Shown here: piece after piece, positions 41,818 through 50,302 of the stretch | Layout: the number at the start of each line of letters is the position of its first letter | How positions within the stretch are numbered: the stretch's first letter is position 1 | NCBI RefSeq assembly: GCF_016583785.1 | Contig: NZ_NRRU01000030.1 | Coordinates: 1-51,840, forward strand | Direction of reading: 5' to 3' | Source: Rubrivivax gelatinosus | GTDB lineage: Bacteria; Pseudomonadota; Gammaproteobacteria; Burkholderiales; Burkholderiaceae_C | DNA: 51,840 nt | Position numbers and translations under genes: made by a program | Notes under the pieces: model-generated | Databases searched by the model: none | Told to the model about the DNA's origin: nothing | Seen by the model: the letters and a program-made list of their open reading frames with translations, nothing else

Positions 41818-42759
41818 TCAGTGCGGCGGCAGCGGGATCGGCTGCGCCGTCGTGCCGCTGGCGCCAAAGGGCGCGCTGCCGTCGGCCGCCAGCCCCGGGC
41901 CAGCGGCCGTCGACAGCGCCTCGCGGCAGTGGCGCGGCAGTTCGGCACCGTCGCCTTCCAGCGCCGTGGCCAGGATGCGCGGCGGCGCCGCGGTCAGGCG
42001 GCCGAACAGCGTCGCGAAAGCCACGTCGGCGGCGTCGCGCCCGGTGCCCAGCCGTACCAGGCCCATCGGCACGGCGGTGCCGGACGGGTCGAACAGATAC
42101 CAGCGCTCGCCCAGGTAGACCTCGGCATAGGCGTGGAAGTCGGGCGGGCCCAGCGCCGGGTCGGCGCCGTAGTCGGTGCCCGAGACGATACGCGCCGGGA
42201 TGTTCAGCGCCCGGCACAGCGCGATCATCAGGTGCGCGAAGTCGCGGCAGACGCCGACGCGGCCGATCAGCGTGTCCACCGCCGAGGTCGTCGAGTCGCT
42301 GGTGTTGGACTGGAAGCTGATCTGCTTCTGCACCCAGTGCTGGACGGCCAGCACCCGGCTGTAGCCGGGATAGAAGCCGCCGAACTCTTCCGCCGCCAGC
42401 CGCAGCAGCCGGTCGGACTGGCAGTAGCGGCTGGGGTAGACGTAGGGCATCACGTCCAGCGGCAGGCAGCGCACCGGCACCTCCTGCAGCGTGTCGGGCT
42501 CGGCCAGGTGGTGCCGGATGCAGACCACGGCGTCGTAGTTCACGTGCAGCGGGCCGGGTTCGGCGTGCACGCGCATGAAGCGCGAGGCGGTGGCGGGGTC
42601 GGTGGCGACGTCCGGCGTGATCGGCTGGCTCAGCACCAGGCGCTCGGACTCGACCGTCTGGCACGCCGTCCGGGCCGCATGGATGTTGAACACCATGTCG
42701 GCGCCGGCCGGGTCGGCGACCTCGTAGTTCAGCTCGATGGAGAGTTGCAGTCGGATCAT
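41818..42759 (-). CDS. Transglutaminase-like cysteine protease family protein
   Basis: A 313-residue cytoplasmic protein. The N-terminal beta-rich domain (about 1-110) resembles the bacterial transglutaminase N-domain. The core holds the Cys-His-Asp triad: Cys171 in GRVGVCRDFAHL, His209 in PDFHAYAEVYL and Asp224 in WYLFDPSG. Such proteins act as proteases, amidases or crosslinkers; some sit with circularly permuted ATP-grasp genes, none of which is seen here. ATG 42759 is preferred over an in-frame TTG two codons upstream. Convergent with the multi-PAS kinase, 25 bases between stops. Confidence 0.85.
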   Translation of the reverse strand: MIRLQLSIELNYEVADPAGADMVFNIHAARTACQTVESERLVLSQPITPDVATDPATASRFMRVHAEPGPLHVNYDAVVCIRHHLAEPDTLQEVPVRCLPLDVMPYVYPSRYCQSDRLLRLAAEEFGGFYPGYSRVLAVQHWVQKQISFQSNTSDSTTSAVDTLIGRVGVCRDFAHLMIALCRALNIPARIVSGTDYGADPALGPPDFHAYAEVYLGERWYLFDPSGTAVPMGLVRLGTGRDAADVAFATLFGRLTAAPPRILATALEGDGAELPRHCREALSTAAGPGLAADGSAPFGASGTTAQPIPLPPH

Positions 42760-42799
42760 CGGCAAATCGACCCACGATAGCGTCGCCGCACAGGCCTTC

Positions 42800-43042
42800 T
42801 CAGCGCGGGGCCTCCGTCACCGTCCAGCGCCCGCGGCGGAACCGGCGCACGAAGCCCGGCGCCACGGCCGCATCGGCCGGCGCGGCGGCTGCTTCTTCGC
42901 CGTCCCGCGGCGGCGGCGCGGGCGGCGCCACGCCGTGGCTTGCGGGCGAACGCGCCGCTGGCGCGCCGCTCTCGGCGGTGGCGACGTCCCCGGCCGCCGC
43001 GCGGGTGCCGTCGTCCTGGGGAGTCTTGGGGTCTCGGGCCAT
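42800..43042 (-). CDS. Small hypothetical protein with basic C-terminal tail
   Basis: An 80-residue protein starting MARDPKTPQDDG, Ala/Pro-rich and probably disordered through the middle, ending in an Arg/aromatic patch (FVRRFRRGRWTVTEAPR). It sits 40 bases upstream of the transglutaminase gene on the same strand and is divergent from the kinase-fold gene at 43247. The composition makes a false call possible; the basic tail and tight spacing favour a real gene. No family recognised. Confidence 0.4.
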   Translation of the reverse strand: MARDPKTPQDDGTRAAAGDVATAESGAPAARSPASHGVAPPAPPPRDGEEAAAAPADAAVAPGFVRRFRRGRWTVTEAPR

Positions 43043-43246
43043 GTTCGTCGTTCCCGCACGGTGCGCCACGACGGTGGCGACAAGGCCGGCGTTCGCCGGA
43101 GTATGGGCGTGCTGCGTGACGCTGTCTGTGCGCCGGCGGCCAAGCACCTTGCCGGTGTGGCGCTTAGGTCGCGCCGGCCGGTGCCGGCGGACCTCGGGTA
43201 GGCTGGCGGCCCATCGCCCCCTCGCGGGTGCCCGGGTACTGTTTAC

Positions 43247-44341
43247 ATGACGCACGACGAGCGCATCGCGCGGTTTGCACGCATCTCGGCGGCACTGGCG
43301 CTGCTCGGCGACCGGCAGCTGGGCCGCGTCGTCGACCAGGCCGAGCAGCTGGCCACCGGCATCGGCGGCACGACGCTGGCGTTCGAGATCGAAGGTTGCC
43401 GGGTGTTCGCCAAGCGGGTGCGGCTGACCGACCTGGAGCGCCGCCCGGAGAACCGGATGTCGACTGCGAACCTGTTCGGCCTGCCCACGTTCTGCCAGCG
43501 CAACGTCGGCTCGGTCGGTTTCGGCGCCTGGCGCGAGCTGGCGGCCAACGTGATGACGACCGGCTGGGTGCTGTCGCGGCAGCTGGAGAGTTTCCCGCTG
43601 ATGTACCACTGGCGCGTGCTGGACGGCGCGGCCGCGCCGGGGGCAGCGGCTTTGCTCGACGATCCGGCGGACATCGCCGACATGGCCGCCTACTGGGAAG
43701 GCTGCGAGGCGATGGACCTGCGCCTGCGCGCGCTCGCCGAGGCCAGCGCCAGCATCGTGATCTTCCTCGAACACCTGCCCTGGAACCTGTCGGACTGGCT
43801 GGAGCAGCAGCGGGCCGCGGGGCCGCAGGCGCTGGAGGCGGCGTGTGCGCTGGTCGAACACGGGCTGACGGTCGACGTGCCCAAGATGAACCGGCTCGGG
43901 CTGCTGCATGGCGACGCCCACCACCGCAACGTCCTGACCGACGGCGAGCGCCTGTATTTCGCCGACCTCGGCCTGGCGACGTCCGGCCGCTTCGTGCTCT
44001 CGGCCGACGAGCGGGACTATCTGGAGCAGCACGCCAGCCTCGACCGCGCCTACGTGCTGGCCAAATGGGTCAACTGGCTGATCAAGTCCTGGTCGCCCGC
44101 GGCCAGTACGCCACAGGACTGCATGGAGCGGGTGCAGGCCGTCGCGCAGGGGCAGGCGCCGCAGCAGCTCGTCCCGGGCCTGCCGGGGGTCGCCGCCGAG
44201 ATCATCCGCCGCCACGCGCCGGTGGCCGCGGCCGTCAACGACTTCTACGCCCAGCTGCACGGCGAACGACGCAGCGCGCCTTATCCGCGCCAGCGCATCG
44301 AAGCCTTGCTGCAGGCCGCGGCGGGCGAGCCGGGCGGCTGA
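43247..44341 (+). CDS. Orphan kinase-fold (APH/protein-kinase-like) protein
   Basis: A 364-residue soluble protein with protein-kinase-like features. A possible ATP-site lysine lies in GCRVFAKRVRL (about 55). The catalytic loop LLHGDAHHRNVL has His221, Asp223 and Asn228, and the metal-binding loop is FADLGLA with Asp240. HGD-x4-N fits aminoglycoside/choline kinase-like folds as well as eukaryote-like protein kinases. The C-terminal third (YVLAKWVNWLIKSWSP onward) is not recognised. Substrate unknown: small molecule or protein. It stands alone, with the sigma factor gene 49 bases downstream. Confidence 0.7.
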   Translation: MTHDERIARFARISAALALLGDRQLGRVVDQAEQLATGIGGTTLAFEIEGCRVFAKRVRLTDLERRPENRMSTANLFGLPTFCQRNVGSVGFGAWRELAANVMTTGWVLSRQLESFPLMYHWRVLDGAAAPGAAALLDDPADIADMAAYWEGCEAMDLRLRALAEASASIVIFLEHLPWNLSDWLEQQRAAGPQALEAACALVEHGLTVDVPKMNRLGLLHGDAHHRNVLTDGERLYFADLGLATSGRFVLSADERDYLEQHASLDRAYVLAKWVNWLIKSWSPAASTPQDCMERVQAVAQGQAPQQLVPGLPGVAAEIIRRHAPVAAAVNDFYAQLHGERRSAPYPRQRIEALLQAAAGEPGG

Positions 44342-44390
44342 ACACCGGCACCGCGCGCCGGGGCACTGGCGCGCGGCTAAGCTCAGGCGC

Positions 44391-45611
44391 ATGCGGGCCG
44401 AGATCGACACCGTCTACCGCCAGCACGCGCGCCGCGTGTTCTCGACGCTGGTGCGCCTGCTCGGCAGCTTCGAGCTGGCCGAAGAAGCGCTGCACGACGC
44501 CTTCCTGGCCGCCGCCGAGCAGTGGCCGGCGCAGGGCCTGCCGGCCAACCCGGTGGCCTGGCTGGTGTCGGCCGGGCGTTTCCGTGCGATCGACCGCCTG
44601 CGCCGCGAGCGCCGCTTCGCCGCCTGGGACGACACGCTGGCCGAGACCCTGGCCGACCCCGCACCCGGGCCCGAGCAGCTGGCCGAGGCGCAGCACGAGA
44701 TCCCCGACGACCGGCTGCGCCTGGTCTTCACCTGCTGCCACCCCAGCCTGTCGGAAGCGGCGCGCATCGCGCTGACGCTGCGCGAGGTCTGCGGCCTGGG
44801 CACCGAGGCCATCGCCGCGGCCTTCCTGTTGCCGACGCCGACGCTGGCGCAGCGCATCGTGCGCGCCAAGGCCAAGATCGCCGCGGCACGCATCCCCTAC
44901 GAGGTGCCCGGCCCCAGCGAGCTGCCGCAGCGGCTGGCGAGCGTGCTGCGGGTCGTCTACCTGGTGTTCAACGAAGGCCACGCCGCGCTGGACGGCGCCC
45001 TGGCCGACGAAGCGATCCGCCTGGCGCGGCTGCTGCTGCAGCTGATGCAGCCCGAGCCGCCGGCCGAGGCGCGTGGCCTGCTGGCGCTGCTGCTGCTGAG
45101 CGACGCCCGCCGCGCCGCGCGCCGCGGTGCCGACGGCGCGCTGGTGCCGCTGGAGCAGCAGGACCGCCGCCGGTGGGACGCGGCGCTGATCGCCGAAGGC
45201 TGCACGCTGGCCGAGGCGGCGCTGCGCCAGCGCGGCTTCGGCCCGTTTGCACTGCAGGCGGCGATCGCCGCGGTGCACGCCGAGGCCGGCAGCGCCGAAG
45301 CCACCGACTGGCCGCAGATCGTCGGCCTGTACGACGTGCTGCTGCGGCTGGAGCCGACGCCGGTGGTGGCGCTGAACCGCGCCGTCGCGGTGGCGATGCG
45401 CGACGGCCCCGAAGCCGGCCTGGCGCTGCTGCGCCCGTTGCTGCCCCAGCTCGCCGGCTATCCCGCCGCACCCGCCGCAGCGGCCGACCTCTGCCGCCGC
45501 GCCGGCCACCTCGACGAAGCCCGCCAGCACTACCGCGCCGCCGTCGCCTTGGCCCGCCAATCCCCCGAACGCCGCCACCTGGCAATACAACTGGCCGCCC
45601 TCGGCGGTTGA
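44391..45611 (+). CDS. ECF42-like RNA polymerase sigma factor with C-terminal extension
   Basis: A 406-residue extracytoplasmic-function sigma factor. Region 2 spans about 1-75 (VYRQHARRVFSTLVRLLGSFELAEEALHDAF in part; NPVAWLVSAGRFRAIDRLRRE) and region 4 about 108-160 (IALTLREVCGLGTEAIAAAFLLPTPTLAQR in part). The roughly 230-residue C-terminal helical/TPR-like extension (VLRVVYLVFNEGHAA ... PTPVVALNRAVAVAM) is the hallmark of the ECF42 group. That group lacks a classical anti-sigma factor and is linked to DGPF/YCII proteins; a DGPF gene lies three genes downstream. The extension probably controls activity. It appears to head an operon with the next three genes. Confidence 0.88.
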   Translation: MRAEIDTVYRQHARRVFSTLVRLLGSFELAEEALHDAFLAAAEQWPAQGLPANPVAWLVSAGRFRAIDRLRRERRFAAWDDTLAETLADPAPGPEQLAEAQHEIPDDRLRLVFTCCHPSLSEAARIALTLREVCGLGTEAIAAAFLLPTPTLAQRIVRAKAKIAAARIPYEVPGPSELPQRLASVLRVVYLVFNEGHAALDGALADEAIRLARLLLQLMQPEPPAEARGLLALLLLSDARRAARRGADGALVPLEQQDRRRWDAALIAEGCTLAEAALRQRGFGPFALQAAIAAVHAEAGSAEATDWPQIVGLYDVLLRLEPTPVVALNRAVAVAMRDGPEAGLALLRPLLPQLAGYPAAPAAAADLCRRAGHLDEARQHYRAAVALARQSPERRHLAIQLAALGG

Positions 45612-45622
45612 AACAAGGTGTT

Positions 45623-45643
45623 GGGGACGGTCGAAACCGCCCC
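45623..45643. repeat. GC-rich hairpin between the sigma factor gene and the VOC gene
   Basis: GGGGACGGT (45623-45631) pairs with ACCGCCCC (45636-45643), with one bulged A, around the loop CGAA. It lies 12 bases after the sigma factor stop and has no T-run. It may stabilise mRNA ends or partly attenuate readthrough into 45707. Confidence 0.35.
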
Positions 45644-45706
45644 CGCCCGTTCGACCAGTGAAGACCGGCTCGCCGGACCCACACCCCCGAACGCGACAGG
45701 AGACTC

Positions 45707-46162
45707 ATGGCCACCACCCTCACGCCCTACCTCAGCTTCCCAGGCAACACCCGCGAGGTTTTCGCCTTCTACGCCCAGGCGCTCGGCGGCACGATCGAGG
45801 CGATGCTGACGCACGGCGAGATACCGCCGCCGCCGGCCGACCAGCCGCCGCCCGAAGGCTGCGGTTTCGCGCCGCCGCCGGCCGACGCGATCATGCACGC
45901 CTGCCTGCTGCTGCCCGGCGGCGCGCGCCTGATGGCCGGCGACGCGCCGCCCGACATGCCTTTCGACGGCGTCAAGGGCGTGATGCTGGCGCTGCAGTAC
46001 GACAGCGTCGCCGAGGCCGAGAAGGCCTTCGCCGCGCTGGCCGACGGCGGCAGCGTCACGATGCCGCTGGCGCCCGCCTTCTGGGCCCGCAGCTTCGGCA
46101 TGCTGACCGACCGCCACGGCCTCAGCTGGGCCGTCAACGGCGAGCCGATCCCGATGGGCTGA
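45707..46162 (+). CDS. PhnB-like VOC/glyoxalase-fold protein
   Basis: A 151-residue protein of the PhnB branch of the vicinal oxygen chelate fold: TPYLSFPGNTREVFAFYAQALGGTIEAM at the N-terminus (quoted in part), a central MHACLLLPGGARLMAGDAP and a C-terminal FWARSFGMLTDRHGLSWAVN. This group includes demethylmenaquinone methyltransferase-like and phosphonate-locus proteins, but function is generally unproven. ATG 45707 follows CAGGAG. It is the second gene of the sigma factor unit and is followed by the SRPBCC gene at 21 bases. Confidence 0.82.
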   Translation: MATTLTPYLSFPGNTREVFAFYAQALGGTIEAMLTHGEIPPPPADQPPPEGCGFAPPPADAIMHACLLLPGGARLMAGDAPPDMPFDGVKGVMLALQYDSVAEAEKAFAALADGGSVTMPLAPAFWARSFGMLTDRHGLSWAVNGEPIPMG

Positions 46163-46183
46163 ACGCGCGACAGGAGACGAACG

Positions 46184-46669
46184 ATGAACGACCCCTCTGC
46201 CGCCGCCGCGGCCACCGAACGCGACCTCGTGATCACGCGCGACATCGCCGCCAGCCCGGCGGCGCTGTTCCGCTGCTGGACCGACGCGGCGCTGATCCCG
46301 CGCTGGTTCTGCCCGCCGCCGTGGACGGTCAGCCATGTCGAGACTGACCCGCGCCCCGGCGGCGCCAGCCTGGTCGTGATGCGCGGGCCCGAAGGCCAGG
46401 AGGTGCCCAACCCGGGCGTCTACCTGGAAGTCGTGCCCGACCGCCGCATCGTCGCCACCGACGCCTACGTGCGCGCCTGGGAGCCGGCGGCCAAACCCTT
46501 CATGACGCTGATCCTCAGCTTCGACGACCTGGGCGACGGCCGCACGCGCTACACCGCCGTCGCGCGCCACTGGAGCGCCGAAGACCGCGACACGCACCTG
46601 AAGATGGGCTTCCACGAAGGCTGGGGCATCGCCACCGACCAGCTCGCGGCGCTGGCGGCGACGCTGTGA
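46184..46669 (+). CDS. AHSA1/SRPBCC-domain protein
   Basis: A 161-residue ligand-pocket protein: DLVITRDIAASPAALFRCWTDAALIPRWFCPP is the usual first strand and helix (quoted in part). A C-terminal helix contains MGFHEGWGIATDQLAALAA. These START-like domains often travel with ECF sigma factors and YCII proteins. Ligand unknown. ATG 46184 follows CAGGAGACGA, matching the spacing before the preceding gene. Confidence 0.82.
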   Translation: MNDPSAAAAATERDLVITRDIAASPAALFRCWTDAALIPRWFCPPPWTVSHVETDPRPGGASLVVMRGPEGQEVPNPGVYLEVVPDRRIVATDAYVRAWEPAAKPFMTLILSFDDLGDGRTRYTAVARHWSAEDRDTHLKMGFHEGWGIATDQLAALAATL

Positions 46670-46679
46670 GGGCCGGGCG

Positions 46680-47021
46680 ATGAAGTACCTCTGCCTGGTC
46701 TACCTGGACGCCGAGCACTGGAGCGCCTGCCCCGACCCGGCGTGCGCCGACTACGCCCGGCAGCTGGCGGACAGCGGCCGCATGCTGGCCGCCGAGCCGC
46801 TGCACGCCACCCATACCGCGACCACGGTGCGCGTGCGCAACGGCGAGCTGACACTGTTCGACGGGCCGTTCGCCGAGACCCGCGAGATGCTGGCCGGCTT
46901 CTACCTGGTCGACGCCAAGGACCTGAACGAGGCGATCCAGATCGCCGCCGGCATCCCGCCGGCGAAACACGGCAGCGTCGAGGTGCGGCCGGTGAGGCAG
47001 CTGCAGACCGGGCCCGCCTGA
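46680..47021 (+). CDS. YCII/DGPF-domain protein
   Basis: A 113-residue protein of the YCII-related family, with MKYLCLVYLD at the start and the eponymous DGPF motif at residues 61-64 (LFDGPFAETREMLAGFYLVDA). DGPF proteins are the typical genomic partners of ECF42 sigma factors and are thought to belong to their regulon or to modulate them. It begins 10 bases after the SRPBCC gene and is the last gene of the unit. Confidence 0.85.
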   Translation: MKYLCLVYLDAEHWSACPDPACADYARQLADSGRMLAAEPLHATHTATTVRVRNGELTLFDGPFAETREMLAGFYLVDAKDLNEAIQIAAGIPPAKHGSVEVRPVRQLQTGPA

Positions 47022-47194
47022 GGCGCTGGCGTCGGCGGCGGCACCAGCTGGCGGGCCCCGGCGTGTCGTAGTTCACTGCTTGCCCGCATTCGCCATTGAT
47101 GGTGCTCAAGGCGATGGCCGGCGCGACGAGATGATGGCGACCAGTGGCTGTTCGCGGGTGCCGCGCCCGCGAGTGCCGTGATTCCAGTCCAGCC

Positions 47195-49246
47195 ATGCCA
47201 GAACCCGAAACCGAGGACCGGCGCGGCGCGGCCACCGCCCCGGTGCTGCCGCTGCGCCTGCTGCTGCGTTTTGCCGACGCCGGCTACGAGCGGCGTTTCA
47301 TCCGGCATTACGTCGCCTTCTACTTCCGCTACGCCCAGGCGAGCCTGGTGCTGGGCGTGCTGCTGATCGTCGGCGACTTCCTGATCGACCACGCCATCGC
47401 CGGCCACTCGACGGCCAACCACCTGCGGCTGACGCTGGCGGTGCCGGTGCTGCTGGGCGCGCTCGCCTATTCGCTGCTGCCGCGTGCGCGCCGGCACTGG
47501 CAGCCGGTGATGGCGGGCTTCATCGTCACGGTGGCCGTCTGCCTGTTCCATATCCTGACGCGCATCGACGCCGAAGGCGGCGCCGGGCTGCAGTCCTGGG
47601 TCGGCGTGCTCAACCTCACCTTCCTCGAGTTCTATTGTTTCGTCGTGCTGGGCGTGCAGTTCCGCCACGCGCTGGTCTCGGGCCTGGTGATCCTGGCCGC
47701 CTTCCTGTTCGAGCTGGCGGTGCACGCCGGCCTGTCGGGGCCACAGGCGGCCTATGACGCGTATCACCTGCTGACGCTGTTCATCCTGGCGGCCGGCATC
47801 GGCTGGTGGCGCGAGTACGTGCTGCGCCAGGAGTTCAGCGCGCGCACCGCGCTCGAGGACTCGCGTGTCGCCGCCGAGCAGCGGGCGCTGCGGCTGGCGC
47901 ATTACGACGAGGTCACCGGGCTGCCGAACCGGCGCCTGTTTGCCGCGCTGGCCGCACCGGCGCTGGAGCGTTCGCGCCGCGGCGGCGACGTCTGCGCGGT
48001 GCTGCACGCCGAGATCGATGGCCTGGACGGCGTCAACGAGGTCTACGGCCGCGGCCAGGGCGACGCGGTGCTGGCCGCGATCGCGCAGCGCCTGCGCGCC
48101 TGCCTGCGCAGCGGCGACCAGGTCGCCATCCACCACCCGGTCGACGAGGCGGGCATGGTGGCGCGCCAGGGCGACAACGCCTTCACGATGCTGTTGTCCG
48201 ACCTGGGCGGCCAGGAGCGTGCGTCGCTGGTCGCGCAGCGCCTGCTGGCGGCGGTGGCGCAGCCGGTCGTCGTCGAGGGGCAGGTGCTGGTGCTGTCGGC
48301 GAGCATCGGCATCGCGATGTTCCCCGGCGACGCGCCGGACCTGCTGGGCCTGGCCCGCTGCGCCGAACAGGCGGCGCGCGCCGCCGGCGACGCCGGCGGT
48401 GGCCAGCACAAGTTCTTCGACGAGGCGCTGAATGCCCGCGTGCGTGCCGACGTCGTGCTCACGGCCGAGCTGCGCCAGGCGATCCAGGCCGGCCAGCTGT
48501 GCCTGCACTACCAGCCCAAGGTGGACGCACGCAGCGCCCAGCTGGTCGGCGCCGAAGCCCTGGTGCGCTGGCAGCACCCCGTGCACGGCCTGCTGCCGCC
48601 GGGACGCTTCATCGAGCTGGCCGAGCAGAGCGGCCTGATCGCGCCGCTGAGCGACTGGGTGCTGGACGCCGCCTGTCGCAGCCTGCGCGGCTGGGCCGAC
48701 GCCGGGCTGCGCGCGCTGCCACTGTCGGTCAACCTGCCGGCGTCCGCCCTGGCCGACGGCCGGCTGCCGGACCGGCTGGAGGAGCTGATGCGCCACCACC
48801 GGCTGCACCCGGCCAGCCTGGTGCTGGAGCTGACCGAGACCATGCTGATGCAGGACGTGGACGCGGCCGTCGAGGTGCTGGGCCGGCTGCGCGCCAAAGG
48901 CTTCGGTCTGTCGCTGGATGACTTCGGCACCGGCTACTCCTCGCTCGGCTACCTGAAGCGGCTGCCGATGAGCGAGCTGAAGATAGACCGCAGCTTCATC
49001 ACCGACGTCGAACACGGCGGCCGCGACAGCGCGCTGGCCGCCGCCGTCATCACGCTGGGCAGCGAACTGGGGCTGCAGGTCGTCGCCGAAGGCGTCGAGA
49101 CCGTGGCGCAGTCGAGTTTTCTGATCAGCCGCGGCTGCGTGCTGCAGCAGGGTTTCTTCTTCTCGCCGCCGGTGCCGCGTGCGGCCTTCGAGCAGATGCT
49201 GCGCAGCGGCAGCACGCTGGTCGCCGGCACGGCTGCGGCTGCCTGA
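47195..49246 (+). CDS. Membrane GGDEF-EAL protein: degenerate cyclase, intact phosphodiesterase
   Basis: A 683-residue c-di-GMP signalling protein. The N-terminus has about six transmembrane helices (45-210), MASE-like. The GGDEF domain (about 235-395) keeps HYDEVTGLPNRRLF, but its signature reads GDNAF (residues 326-330) in place of GGDEF, so both the Asp and Glu of the site are lost. The EAL domain (about 410-665) has EALVRW (Glu454-Leu456), NLPASAL, ELTETMLM, DDFGTGYSSL (from Asp575), KIDRSF and EGVET, all intact. It is probably a c-di-GMP phosphodiesterase with a regulatory GGDEF-like domain. ATG 47195 was chosen over an upstream in-frame start at 47144, which would add a poor Arg/Cys-rich leader. 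Confidence 0.88.
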   Translation: MPEPETEDRRGAATAPVLPLRLLLRFADAGYERRFIRHYVAFYFRYAQASLVLGVLLIVGDFLIDHAIAGHSTANHLRLTLAVPVLLGALAYSLLPRARRHWQPVMAGFIVTVAVCLFHILTRIDAEGGAGLQSWVGVLNLTFLEFYCFVVLGVQFRHALVSGLVILAAFLFELAVHAGLSGPQAAYDAYHLLTLFILAAGIGWWREYVLRQEFSARTALEDSRVAAEQRALRLAHYDEVTGLPNRRLFAALAAPALERSRRGGDVCAVLHAEIDGLDGVNEVYGRGQGDAVLAAIAQRLRACLRSGDQVAIHHPVDEAGMVARQGDNAFTMLLSDLGGQERASLVAQRLLAAVAQPVVVEGQVLVLSASIGIAMFPGDAPDLLGLARCAEQAARAAGDAGGGQHKFFDEALNARVRADVVLTAELRQAIQAGQLCLHYQPKVDARSAQLVGAEALVRWQHPVHGLLPPGRFIELAEQSGLIAPLSDWVLDAACRSLRGWADAGLRALPLSVNLPASALADGRLPDRLEELMRHHRLHPASLVLELTETMLMQDVDAAVEVLGRLRAKGFGLSLDDFGTGYSSLGYLKRLPMSELKIDRSFITDVEHGGRDSALAAAVITLGSELGLQVVAEGVETVAQSSFLISRGCVLQQGFFFSPPVPRAAFEQMLRSGSTLVAGTAAAA

Positions 49247-49448
49247 GGGGCGTGGCCGGCAGCAGCAGGACTTCAGGCCGGCGCCAGGTATTCGTGCCGA
49301 CGGATGCTCGCGGTTTTGCGTCGTCGAGCCGTTGGCCATTATTTTGCCCGGCAGCATTGACGGCCCCGCCGGCCGAATCCGCCCCCGGCTGTATCCCCTG
49401 CAAGGAAAGGTGATCGGCTGATTCTGAATGGGCGGCGCCGCGCTATCG

Positions 49449-49476
49449 TAGGCCGCCGATCTCGGTGATCGGCCTA
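49449..49476. repeat. Imperfect inverted repeat in the glycosyltransferase leader
   Basis: CCGATC (49456-49461) and GATCGG (49467-49472) form a 6-bp stem around TCGGT. TAGG (49449-49452) and CCTA (49473-49476) extend it past a 3-base CCG bulge. It ends 23 bases before the glycosyltransferase start. The rest of the 49247-49499 gap shows nothing recognisable, though 49320-49350 is unusually AT-rich for this window. Confidence 0.4.
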
Positions 49477-49499
49477 TTCAAAATCCGGCGGGAGGTTTC

Positions 49500-50282
49500 A
49501 TGCTCACCTTCGTAGTGCCGGTCCGGCATCAGGACTCGGTTTCGGACTGGGGCAAGGTCAACGCTTACCTGCGGGCCACGTTCGCGTCCATCGCGGCGCA
49601 GATCCATCCCGACTGGCGCGCGGTCGTGGTCGCCAACCGGGGTGCCGCGCTGCCGCCGCTGCCGGATCGTTTCACCGAGCTGCGGGTCGAGTTCCCGTGC
49701 CCCGTGCTGCCCGGCGCCGACCGGCCGAAAGAGGAGCTCTACAACGCGATCCGCGACGACAAGGGCGGCCGGGTCTGGGCCGGGCTGAAGACCGTCGAAC
49801 CCCGCGGCCACGTCATGGTGGTCGATTACGACGATTTCGTCAGCCGGCGCCTGGCGGCAACCGCCGCCGCCGCGCCGGATGCCGCCGGCTGGTACGTCGC
49901 CGACGGTTATTTGTATGACGGCTCCGATATCGTGATGAAACGCCGGCAGTTCGACGAACTCTGCGGCACCTCGCTCATCGTGCACGCCCGCCATTTTTAT
50001 CCGGGGGCCGGCGCCGACGAACGGCATTTTGTCCGGCACATTCACGGCAGCCACAAGTTCATCAAGAAGATATTGCGCGAGCAGGGCGACCCGTTGATTC
50101 CGCTGCCGTATCCCGGCGCGATGTACCGGGTGGGCCACGCCCAGGCTTCGTCGGGCAGCGCGGGGCTGCGCCAGCACCTGTCGCCGGGGCAGTTGCTGCG
50201 GCACCCCTGGGACGGTGTGCGCCGCATCAGCCGGCTGCGGCGGCTGGACGCCGCGCTGCAGCAGGAGTTCCTGGCGGCCTGA
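49500..50282 (+). CDS. Glycosyltransferase family 2-like protein
   Basis: A 260-residue protein with a GT-A start (MLTFVVPVRHQDS, then TFASIAAQIHPDWRAVVVANRG) and a DxD-type metal/nucleotide-sugar motif in HVMVVDYDDFVSRRL at about 105-115. The C-terminal half (FDELCGTSLIVHARHFYP ... FIKKILREQGDPLIPLPYPGAMYR) is not recognised. A good ribosome-binding site (GGGAGG) precedes ATG 49500. It converges with a polysaccharide flippase gene, so a role in exopolysaccharide or lipopolysaccharide assembly is inferred. Donor and acceptor unknown. Confidence 0.7.
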   Translation: MLTFVVPVRHQDSVSDWGKVNAYLRATFASIAAQIHPDWRAVVVANRGAALPPLPDRFTELRVEFPCPVLPGADRPKEELYNAIRDDKGGRVWAGLKTVEPRGHVMVVDYDDFVSRRLAATAAAAPDAAGWYVADGYLYDGSDIVMKRRQFDELCGTSLIVHARHFYPGAGADERHFVRHIHGSHKFIKKILREQGDPLIPLPYPGAMYRVGHAQASSGSAGLRQHLSPGQLLRHPWDGVRRISRLRRLDAALQQEFLAA

Positions 50283-50302
50283 TCGTGGCGCGGCCGGCGC
50301 GC

